A DNA stretch of 64,000 nt from CAWJMN01 sp963844055 (GTDB taxonomy: Bacteria; Planctomycetota; Planctomycetia; Pirellulales; Pirellulaceae), in NCBI GenBank assembly GCA_963844055.1, contig CAWJMN010000001.1, forward strand, positions 1,116,001-1,180,000. The letters are read 5' to 3'. Positions 1 to 7,973 of this stretch are shown in pieces. Each line of letters begins with the position of its first letter. Positions within the stretch are counted from its first letter, which is position 1. Made by a program: the position numbers and the translations under genes. The notes beneath the pieces are model-generated. The model saw only the letters and a program-made list of their open reading frames with translations. It ran no database searches and was not told the origin of the DNA.

Positions 1-2966
1 GCCTCTACGGTAGCGCATGGCGTGACTGCAACCGGGCAGTTCCCAGCATCAATTAGTACTTGGCTGTTCCGATAGACCGTACGAAAATAGAGAGTGCTGC
101 CAAGGATTTCGGAAATGCAGACTACCTTTACGTCGAACAGTTCACCGATCATTCGAACCATGCGTTCGAATACAAATGAAGGGTCGCCCGCTAATAGAAG
201 GCTTAGTTCGGATAGCTGTTTTAGCCGATTTACATACGCAACTTCGCGTGACTTCATGGCGAGTCGCTCGGTAACATCGTTGCCGATGGACACCATGTAT
301 TCCATCTTGCCGGAGGTATCCAATACGACCGTATTGCACCATTCAATTGCTCTCCTTTTGCCGTCGCGAGTGATCCATTCGTTGGAAAAAGTACAGGCTT
401 GCGACTGCGACAATCGAAGGTGCGACTCAAAGGCCAATTCTCGAATCGCGTCCTTTTCTTCCGGTGGCAGAAGGGTCTCCCAGATGGCCTTTCCCTGCAG
501 GTCCTCAAAGGTATAACCACTAAGTTGCTCAGCCGCGCGATTAAAACGACAGATTCGTCCGTCGCGATCAAGTACTACGACGAGTGCCCCGGCATTGTCA
601 ATGACTGCCTTGGAGAAGTTGCGTTCCGCGATCAGTTCTGCTTCCACCTTTTTTTGCGAGGATATATCGGCAATGGTTCCTGTCATTCGAATTGGCTTGC
701 CAGTAGAGTCTCGCTCCGCCTCACCACGAGATCGCACCCAGAGGTAAGAATTGTCCTTGCGCCGAAGTTGGAGCTCGAGGTCAAAGGGACAATTCCCGGC
801 TAAGTGCTGTTCGACAACATGCCAGGCTTGCTGTTCATGGTCGGGGTGAATCAACTTGCCAGCGGCATCCAAAGTATTGGTTAGGTCACCGTCATGATAT
901 CCCAGCATCTCCTGCCAGCGCGGAGAGTAGTAGGCGGTGCCTGTCGTGATGTCCCATTCCCACAAACCATCCTTGGTTCCAAGTTCGGCCCGGCGATATC
1001 GTTCTTCGCTTTCTCGTAGTTTGTCGGCCTGCTGCTTACGATCTGTTGTGTCATGAAACACTCCGACATTGCAGCGCCTTCCCTGGAGCGTCACATACGA
1101 ACCTGAGATGTCGACGGTGCGAACACTTCCGTTCTTTAGTAGTAGCGTTACATCCCGTACGACGGTGATCTCGCCATGAGCGAACGCTTCAAATAGTCGC
1201 AGAACTTCCTCAAGCGAATCCCCAGGATGTATCTGATCAATCGTCATGTTGGAAAGTTGATCGATCGAGTAGTCAAGCAAGCGGCAGATTGCCTGATTTG
1301 CAAAGACGATCTTCCTGGTTTCAACATCAGCGACGAGGATTCCATCGGTTGTCCCCTCAAGTACAACCCGTAACGCATGTTCGCTCTCTTTTAGCTTTGT
1401 CTCCAGCGTTTTAAGGTCCGTAACGTCCTCTGCAATGCCCACCCGTCGAACCACTCGGCCACTGCTATCGCAAATGGTGAAGCCCCGATCACGGATGATG
1501 CGTACAGCGCCATCCTTTCGCCGAATGCGGTACACAGATTCTACCTGTCGAGTATCGCCAAGCTGCGAAAACGCGGTCGATACACGTTCACGATCCTCTG
1601 GGACAATTGTTTCAAGCCAGAGAGAGGGCGAATCCAGTAGTTCTGCAACCGTCCAGCCCCAGACGCACTCAAATGCTTGGCTGACGTACTCCAACTGGTC
1701 GATGGCAGGGCCAGTGATCCAGAAGACAGCGTGTATGCTTTCCGCCATCTGGCGGAACCGTTCCTCGCTTTCACGCAGGGCCTCTTCGGCAGCTTTTCGA
1801 GCATCAATCTCCTGCACAATTCCAATCAATTCAGCAACCTGATCGTTTTCCCTGCGGGCTGTCAGTGTTAGTTGTCCCCACATGACACTGCCGTCTTTAC
1901 GGAGATAGCGCTTCTCTAAGTGGTATTGAGCGACCTCTCCAGCCACCAATTTGCCAAACAGCTCCAGGTCCTTGGCCAGGTCGTCGGGGTGCGTAAAGTC
2001 AGCAGGGCTCAGCCGCAGAAGTTCCTCGGCCGTATAGCCAAGCATGCTGCATAACTTGGGATTCACACGTGTGATCTTACTTGGCGAACTGCCGGTAAGC
2101 ATACCAACGGCGGCTTGTTCGAATAGGGCACGAAAGTTCGCCTCGCTGGAACGTAGTTCTTCAGCTTGCCGGCGCTGGTCGGTCATATCGACAGAGATGC
2201 CGATGACTCGTCCGTTATTAAGCGGCACAAAATTGGAACGAAAGTATTTTCCCTGTGCGCTAAAGAATTCAAACTCTGATGCCTTCCCAAGCAAGGTCTC
2301 CTGAAACAAAGCGTCAACACGAGGGCGATCACTCTCGTGTACTAATTCGCGATAAGATTTGCCGATAATGGAAACTTCCGACTCCATATCGACCAAACGC
2401 AATCCCGCAGGGTTTATAGAAAGGAATCGCCCCTCGTGATCAAGTTCGTGAATGCAATAGGGTGCATTGTCAACCAATTGTTTGTAGCGAGTTTTCGACT
2501 CTCGTAGAGCTTCTTCGGCTAGTTTGCGAGATGTTAGATCCGAGACGATTCCCATAAAGCAAGAATCAGTGATCTTGACCGCCTCGACATTCCACCAACC
2601 ACGATTGCCATCCTTATCGATCAGCTCCACCTCGGCGCTGTAGGCCCCTTGGGATCGCAAATCAGAAAACCGTGCGACCGCTTCATGCATGGCGTCGTCA
2701 GGAAGTGCTTGGAGAAAACTACGCCCAACAAGTTCGTGCGCTGCATAACCCAAGATCCGGCATCCGACAGGATTGACCTCTAGAAAACATCCCGTTTCAT
2801 CGGTGATGAACATGCCATGGGGGGCGAGTTCAAAATAACTCCGAAATCGCTTTTCGCTATGGTGAAATGGTTCTCGCCCGGAGTCTGGAGGGGCCAACCG
2901 AGCACCACAGTTGCTGCAAAAGCGTGCATTATCTGCTGTCTCGGTATGACAATTGGAGCAGTCCAT
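1..2966 (-). CDS. Zinc-ribbon multi-PAS/GAF sensor protein (C-terminus beyond window)
   Basis: An uninterrupted minus-strand reading frame of about 988 codons runs off the left edge. The protein starts MDCSNCHTETADNARFCSNCG, so two CxxC pairs (C3/C6 and C17/C20) form a small zinc ribbon. Seven PAS-type repeats follow, most introduced by an E-S-E-E/K-x-R-[FY] linker (for example ESEERFRQ, ESEERYRR). The last visible part (from about residue 920) looks like the start of a GAF domain, with the GAF-like ending TPCATVE. No histidine-kinase core is visible; it is expected beyond base 1 (inference). Such proteins are usually cytosolic or peripheral sensors feeding a phosphorelay, and the FixJ-type regulator just downstream of the divergent start would be a natural partner. 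I see no transmembrane segment. The ATG at 2966 is chosen because it begins the zinc-ribbon reading. Confidence 0.85.
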   Translation of the reverse strand, partial: MDCSNCHTETADNARFCSNCGARLAPPDSGREPFHHSEKRFRSYFELAPHGMFITDETGCFLEVNPVGCRILGYAAHELVGRSFLQALPDDAMHEAVARFSDLRSQGAYSAEVELIDKDGNRGWWNVEAVKITDSCFMGIVSDLTSRKLAEEALRESKTRYKQLVDNAPYCIHELDHEGRFLSINPAGLRLVDMESEVSIIGKSYRELVHESDRPRVDALFQETLLGKASEFEFFSAQGKYFRSNFVPLNNGRVIGISVDMTDQRRQAEELRSSEANFRALFEQAAVGMLTGSSPSKITRVNPKLCSMLGYTAEELLRLSPADFTHPDDLAKDLELFGKLVAGEVAQYHLEKRYLRKDGSVMWGQLTLTARRENDQVAELIGIVQEIDARKAAEEALRESEERFRQMAESIHAVFWITGPAIDQLEYVSQAFECVWGWTVAELLDSPSLWLETIVPEDRERVSTAFSQLGDTRQVESVYRIRRKDGAVRIIRDRGFTICDSSGRVVRRVGIAEDVTDLKTLETKLKESEHALRVVLEGTTDGILVADVETRKIVFANQAICRLLDYSIDQLSNMTIDQIHPGDSLEEVLRLFEAFAHGEITVVRDVTLLLKNGSVRTVDISGSYVTLQGRRCNVGVFHDTTDRKQQADKLRESEERYRRAELGTKDGLWEWDITTGTAYYSPRWQEMLGYHDGDLTNTLDAAGKLIHPDHEQQAWHVVEQHLAGNCPFDLELQLRRKDNSYLWVRSRGEAERDSTGKPIRMTGTIADISSQKKVEAELIAERNFSKAVIDNAGALVVVLDRDGRICRFNRAAEQLSGYTFEDLQGKAIWETLLPPEEKDAIRELAFESHLRLSQSQACTFSNEWITRDGKRRAIEWCNTVVLDTSGKMEYMVSIGNDVTERLAMKSREVAYVNRLKQLSELSLLLAGDPSFVFERMVRMIGELFDVKVVCISEILGSTLYFRTVYRNSQVLIDAGNCPVAVTPCATVE

Positions 2967-3159
2967 GTCTTAACGTGCCCTGGATGAAATGCTGTGGCGC
3001 GGAACAACTATAAAAGCGTTTGCTTGCGCGAGAGCAATAAGGCCGTAGTGTGCAAAATCTAGCGAACTTTAAAAATGTCGATTCGCTGTCACAGAGTTTC
3101 GGCCATGTAGGTGGGAAGTGGAAAAAAGCTAAACGGTTAGCAGAACCGTGAACTGGATG

Positions 3160-3807
3160 TCATGCTGTTTTGGAAGTTAAGGAGGAGGTCTTTTCTCCGA
3201 TGGCTAAAACCGCGAGAAAATGGGCCAGTTGCACTGGCGATTCAATTCCTAACTTCTGCATGATGCGTGAGCGGTGGACATCTACTGTACGGGCACTACT
3301 TCCCAAACGTGTTGCAATCGACTTTGTCGGCAGTCCAAGGGCGACGGCATCCAGAACGTCCCGTTCACGTGGCGTCAATGTTGCCAGTCGCTTCAAGGCT
3401 TCCTTTTCCTTGACTCGGTTTTTGTGCTGCAGCTGGACCTTTTGCAACGCGTCATGAACGCTGTTAAGTAATCGTTCGCGACTAAACGGCTTTTCGAGAA
3501 AGTCGTGTGCTCCCATTCGCATCGCTTCCACCGCAGAGGGAACATCTCCATTCCCCGTAATGACAATAAACGCGCATGCCGTCTTCCGAGCCAAAACTTC
3601 TTGACAAAGCTTTAGGCCCGTCATGCCCGGTAGTAGTAAATCCACAATCAGGCAGTGCGTCGTGAGAGCGACATCGTGGCGCAGAAACTCGTCGGCCGAA
3701 GAAAAGGCCGTCACCGCGTAGCCTACGGATTTCAGCACCCAAGAAACCGATTCACGAATGTCGAAATCATCATCCACGACATACACATGACCTCTATCAG
3801 CTTCCAT
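3160..3807 (-). CDS. FixJ/NarL-type response regulator (REC + LuxR HTH)
   Basis: The N-terminal receiver shows the acidic pocket VVDDD, the phosphoacceptor aspartate in LIVDLLLPGMTG, the switch threonine in VITGNGD and the lysine in LEKPFSRE. The C-terminal part is a LuxR/FixJ helix-turn-helix, with TPRERDVLDAVALGLPTK and SARTVDVHRSRIMQKL. It should be a DNA-binding transcription regulator phosphorylated by a sensor kinase. The frame is open upstream to 3858, but I choose ATG 3807 (MEADRGHV) because AAGGA lies 8 bases before it; the upstream ATGs lack a ribosome site. The gene sits between the multi-PAS sensor and the hybrid kinase, all on the same strand, so either could be its cognate kinase. 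About 215 residues, normal for the family. Confidence 0.93.
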   Translation of the reverse strand: MEADRGHVYVVDDDFDIRESVSWVLKSVGYAVTAFSSADEFLRHDVALTTHCLIVDLLLPGMTGLKLCQEVLARKTACAFIVITGNGDVPSAVEAMRMGAHDFLEKPFSRERLLNSVHDALQKVQLQHKNRVKEKEALKRLATLTPRERDVLDAVALGLPTKSIATRLGSSARTVDVHRSRIMQKLGIESPVQLAHFLAVLAIGEKTSSLTSKTA

Positions 3808-3896
3808 GGAAACAATCCTTGTCATCGAACTAAAGTTGCGATCGTGGTTTATCGCCAACGCTTTTGTATTAACAGAATGGGACGCTCAAAGGCGTT

Positions 3897-4196
3897 TTAA
3901 ACTAGTAATGTCGCAGGCGGTTTTTCGCTCACTTTAGGGTGTCTATATGCAGTATTTGATGGGTTATCTTTGTTCGCGGCAAGGTCGTTTCCCTTTTTTC
4001 TCTTAGCCCATTGTTCCATAAATTGGTCCCGGTCTGTCTCATCTCTAGTTAGTACCCGCCAATCGATTTGATTGTTTGCCCTATCGCGTCGAGAACCAAC
4101 CTTTATATTTACGCCTGGGGAAGGTTCAGAGCCGTTGGTGGTTAACCGGCGGCAGTTCGTGGCGAAATCCACCCGTTTCCAACGAAAACGGGTCAT
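3897..4196 (-). CDS. Doubtful small ORF between kinase and response regulator
   Basis: A 99-codon frame begins 3 bases after the hybrid kinase stop and fills most of the 390-base gap before the response regulator. The composition is Arg/Asn/Thr-rich with no hydrophobic core pattern and no motif I recognise. Its position in a same-strand gene string is the only argument for it. It may be non-coding spacer. Confidence 0.2.
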   Translation of the reverse strand: MTRFRWKRVDFATNCRRLTTNGSEPSPGVNIKVGSRRDRANNQIDWRVLTRDETDRDQFMEQWAKRKKGNDLAANKDNPSNTAYRHPKVSEKPPATLLV

Positions 4197-4199
4197 TTG

Positions 4200-6269
4200 T
4201 CACGGTTTTTGTCGACTTGATAACTGATCTTGCACCATGGCTAGTAGTTGCTTTCGATCCACGGGTTTAATGATTGTTGACAGGTCTCCGAAGTCCTCCC
4301 GGCCGCCAGACGCCGTCGGGTCATAGCCCGTACATAATATGAGGGGTGTCTCTGGTGATAGCTCCTTTATCTGAGCTGCCGCCCAGCGTCCGCCATGCCC
4401 CGGCATCACCACGTCTAGCATGACCAGCGCCACAGAGTCTCGATGGGTGGCGAACAGTCGAACTGCGTCCTCACCCGTTTCCGCTGACACGACTGCATAC
4501 CCAGCTTCTTTTAGCATCCGTTCGAGCGCCTCTCGAACACTCTGCTCATCCTCCGCGAGAAGAATCGTTTCTGAGCCGCCCTTTAATAAATTTGTCTTCG
4601 GGACCTCAAATAGTTCGCACTCCGCTGGAGGGGAACCGATGGATTCGGTTGTTGGCAAATAGATCCGAAACGTTGTCCCCCCTTGGGGAGTTGAGTCCAC
4701 TTCAAGGACTCCATCATGTTGCTGCACGACCCCATATACCATCGGCAGGCCAAGTCCCGTTCCTTTCCCTAGTTCCTTCGTGGTAAAGAAGGGTTCAAAA
4801 ATTCGATCCTTTACCTCGCGCGTCATTCCACAGCCCGTGTCCTGTACCGAGAGCATGACCCAGCCATGCCTGTTCTCAGGAGAAGGTCTTCCGGGAATCT
4901 GTTCGACGGCAACGGTGCAGATTCTCATTCGACCTCCGTCTGGCATTGCATCTCGCGAATTGATGCATAGATTGATCAACGTTTGCTGGAGCTGGCCAAA
5001 GTCCCCAATTACTTCAGATAACGCGGGTGCTGAATCCTGCTCAAAAACGAGTTTGATATTTTCACCAAGCAATGGCTGAACTAAGTTGATCGTCTCATTT
5101 ACTAAGCCTGTAAGATCAATGCGTCGCCGGTTAATCGGGTGTTGTCGGCAAAAGCTCAGTAATTGCCTCGTTAAGGAAGTGGCACGTTGAGTTGCGCAGC
5201 GAACGGTTACTAAATCCTGAAGAGCCTGTTCGCTTGGATCGACGCTTTCGATGGCAAAATCCGTATACGCTGAAATTGTCTGGAGTAGATTATTGAATTC
5301 GTGGGCAATGCCACCGGTTAGCGAACCCACTGCCTCCAATTTGTGTTTATGGCGAAGGCGTTCTTCTTGCTCCAGCAGTTGTCGCTGTCGCAGATCACGT
5401 TCCATTACAATTCCTACCATATGTGCAAAAAGGTGAATCGCCTCCACCTCTCTCGCTTGCGGCTCACGAGGCTCCTCACAAAACATGACCATTGCACCCA
5501 ACACATTTCCCTTTCCATCCTTAATCGGTTCCGACCAACAGCCACGAATACCCTCGGCTACTAAGTCCAAATGCCGTGGTCCAAAAAACTTTTCGCAAAT
5601 ATCGGTGATACAAATCCGCTCGCCATGGAATGCAGCCTCGCTCCACATTCCCTGCCGAGTATTGACATCCAAATTCTGCAGTGCTGCACAACAACGAGGA
5701 GAGAGCGTAGAGACAGACTCTACCAAAAGTCGGTTTTCTTCGGCCTCACAACGGACAATGCAGACCCTCACATTGACGCAGCTTTGCTCGATAAAGGCAA
5801 TAATTGCCGTGAGGACTTCTTCTAGCGGAGTTCCGGATGCGATGCGGGCCAGGGTAATGTTGCTGCACTGAATTACCGACTCCATCCAGCGTTGTTCCGA
5901 GACATTCCGTATTGCCGCAAGCACGTAGCGTCCTGTCTTGGTAGATACGGTGTTGAGACTCACCTCAACCGGAATCTCGATGCCACGTTTATTGATTGCG
6001 GTCAAACTGCGCCATAGCCCCATGGTTCGCATTGAAGGGGCCTCAAGATACTCGGCACGCCGCTGGGGATGGTCGTGTCGGTATCGCGGCGGGATCAAAA
6101 TCTCTATGCGTTGTCCCAGTAATTCGTCCCGACGAAAACCAAAGGTGTCGAGAGCCTGCTCATTGACCAGTACGATGCGCCCCTCGTGATCGATCACCAC
6201 GAGGTTGTCTGGTGTGGCAAAGAGCACTTCCCGAATGAACTCATTGTCGTTGGGAAAACTGGTCGCCAT
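4200..6269 (-). CDS. PAS-GAF hybrid histidine kinase with C-terminal receiver
   Basis: About 689 residues. Order: PAS (about 10-130, TPDNLVVIDHEGRIVLVNEQ), GAF (about 145-290), HisKA with H-box GGIAHEFNNLL (His near 323), HATPase with N-box NLCINSRDAMPDGG and G-box GTGLGLPMVYG, then a receiver with LLAEDEQSVRE and phosphoacceptor in VMLDVVMPGHGG. The HEFNNLL form is typical of cytosolic PAS hybrid kinases. No membrane segment is visible. The frame opens at 6287, but ATG 6269 (MATSFPND) is preferred because AGGAAG lies just upstream of it. Transcribed divergently from the HD-GYP gene and upstream of the FixJ-type regulator. Confidence 0.93.
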   Translation of the reverse strand: MATSFPNDNEFIREVLFATPDNLVVIDHEGRIVLVNEQALDTFGFRRDELLGQRIEILIPPRYRHDHPQRRAEYLEAPSMRTMGLWRSLTAINKRGIEIPVEVSLNTVSTKTGRYVLAAIRNVSEQRWMESVIQCSNITLARIASGTPLEEVLTAIIAFIEQSCVNVRVCIVRCEAEENRLLVESVSTLSPRCCAALQNLDVNTRQGMWSEAAFHGERICITDICEKFFGPRHLDLVAEGIRGCWSEPIKDGKGNVLGAMVMFCEEPREPQAREVEAIHLFAHMVGIVMERDLRQRQLLEQEERLRHKHKLEAVGSLTGGIAHEFNNLLQTISAYTDFAIESVDPSEQALQDLVTVRCATQRATSLTRQLLSFCRQHPINRRRIDLTGLVNETINLVQPLLGENIKLVFEQDSAPALSEVIGDFGQLQQTLINLCINSRDAMPDGGRMRICTVAVEQIPGRPSPENRHGWVMLSVQDTGCGMTREVKDRIFEPFFTTKELGKGTGLGLPMVYGVVQQHDGVLEVDSTPQGGTTFRIYLPTTESIGSPPAECELFEVPKTNLLKGGSETILLAEDEQSVREALERMLKEAGYAVVSAETGEDAVRLFATHRDSVALVMLDVVMPGHGGRWAAAQIKELSPETPLILCTGYDPTASGGREDFGDLSTIIKPVDRKQLLAMVQDQLSSRQKP

Positions 6270-6690
6270 TCGGCATTCTTCCTGCATTCATTTCAATCTT
6301 GCAGAAGTATCATCCCCGCTCCACCACCGTAGCTCAGCAGTTGACCCGTCAGGCTCGTTTGAGAGTCTGTCCACAACGAGAGCGCGCGTGATGCCAAGGG
6401 AAAAGAAATGGGGCGCGATTGAGTCGGCTGTTACCCCATACCTGCCAGTCGAATCGGCCAACGCGACCTGATTCATGACCGGCATGTTGGGCGTATGCGC
6501 ATCTATCACGGAATTGGCAACGGTCCTAAAGAAAGTACGTATGCCTCACTCGGAAACGTGTCACTTTGACTTTACCGTCTGCGTAGGGCATATGATCTGG
6601 CGAGAATATCGCGACCCGTTGATAAGGGCTCACCTTGGTGAACGTTTTGTTTCAAACGTTGCCAAGATGTGTCCTAAAAGGTGGATACGT

Positions 6691-7926
6691 ATGCATACCC
6701 TAAATCACAAGCCGGAGAGACGCATCGCAGGTCGAATCCTCGTTGTCGATGACGAACGGCCGGTTCGCGAAATGCTCGTTCGATGGCTCACCACGACAGG
6801 TTATGAATGCATGCACGCGGCAAGTGTTGCCGAAGCCATAACGTTTTTGGGGCACGAGACGCTTGACCTGGTGATTACGGACAATCGAATGCCGGGGGAG
6901 TCCGGCTTTGACTTGCTGGCTTGGATTCATGCCTACAAAGTCGATGTCGCAACGCTTATGCTGACCGGTTGTGAGGACCCTCAGCTTGCCACCCAGGCCA
7001 TTACCAGTGGTGCCTGTAACTATCTACTAAAGCCTGTTGTGAAGAAGGAACTGCTCTTTCAAGTGGGGCGGGTTTTCGCCATGCGACAGACGGCCTTAAG
7101 TGCCCGTTCGCATACGACAGCCTTGGAAGAACAAGTATCTGATCAGATGCGAATGGTTCAACTTGCCCACGAGGAGGTAATTCATCGGCTTGTGGTCGCT
7201 TCCATGGTTCGCGATGACGAAACAGGTGCTCACGTAAAGCGCATTGGACAATTCAGCGCGGCGATTGCCGAAGCGATTGGCTGGTCAAGGGAGGCGATCG
7301 AACATATGCGAATGGCGGCCCCCATGCACGATATTGGCAAGATTGGCATCCCAGACGCAATCCTGCTAAAGCCGGGCAAACTCTCTGTTGATGAATTTGA
7401 GGTCATGAAGACGCATACCCTCATTGGGGCAAGCATTCTGAAAAACTCATATTCTCCCATGATGCAACTGGCGGAGCAAATTGCTCGGTCACATCATGAG
7501 CGATGGGACGGCGCTGGGTACCCCGACAAACTGGTAGGCGAAGCAATCCCCGAATCTGCACGGATCGTTGCCATTGTTGATGTCTACGATGCATTGACAC
7601 ACGACCGCGTCTATCGCCCCGCGCTGCCTGAAGCGAAGGCCCTTGAAATCTTGCACCAAGGACGGGCATCGCATTTCGACCCGGCATTGTTTGACACATT
7701 CTTGGACACGCTGCCAACGATTCGTGAACTATCTCGTGCTGATGCAAAATTCGTGCCTGCTGAAAATGTTTGTGGCGCGCATCAGGTTCTCTCCACCCTT
7801 ACCTACGGGGATTTGGAGGAATACAAGCCCAATGAAGCGGTTTCCTTAAAAACGGTTACGGCCCAAGAAGTGATTGGCAGTCCTGGAACGAACAGCGGCT
7901 CATGCCCAATCCCGTGCACCAACTAA
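6691..7926 (+). CDS. Response regulator with HD-GYP phosphodiesterase domain (RpfG-like)
   Basis: About 411 residues. The N-terminal receiver has LVVDDERPVRE, DLVITDNRMPGESG and LLKPVVKKE. It is followed by a coiled linker (about 135-160) and an HD-GYP domain with the HD pair in APMHDIGKIGIPD, the motif SHHERWDGAGYPD and DVYDALTHDRVYRPA. HD-GYP proteins usually hydrolyse cyclic-di-GMP; activity here is inferred from the intact motifs. The frame opens far upstream at 6475, but ATG 6691 (MHTLNHKP) is preceded by AAGGTGG with 6-base spacing and directly precedes the receiver. It stands immediately before cheA, linking second-messenger turnover to chemotaxis. Confidence 0.93.
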   Translation: MHTLNHKPERRIAGRILVVDDERPVREMLVRWLTTTGYECMHAASVAEAITFLGHETLDLVITDNRMPGESGFDLLAWIHAYKVDVATLMLTGCEDPQLATQAITSGACNYLLKPVVKKELLFQVGRVFAMRQTALSARSHTTALEEQVSDQMRMVQLAHEEVIHRLVVASMVRDDETGAHVKRIGQFSAAIAEAIGWSREAIEHMRMAAPMHDIGKIGIPDAILLKPGKLSVDEFEVMKTHTLIGASILKNSYSPMMQLAEQIARSHHERWDGAGYPDKLVGEAIPESARIVAIVDVYDALTHDRVYRPALPEAKALEILHQGRASHFDPALFDTFLDTLPTIRELSRADAKFVPAENVCGAHQVLSTLTYGDLEEYKPNEAVSLKTVTAQEVIGSPGTNSGSCPIPCTN

Positions 7927-7973
7927 TCCACTAACAGACCACTATCGAGCAAATTCCAAATAAGGCGGGAAAA

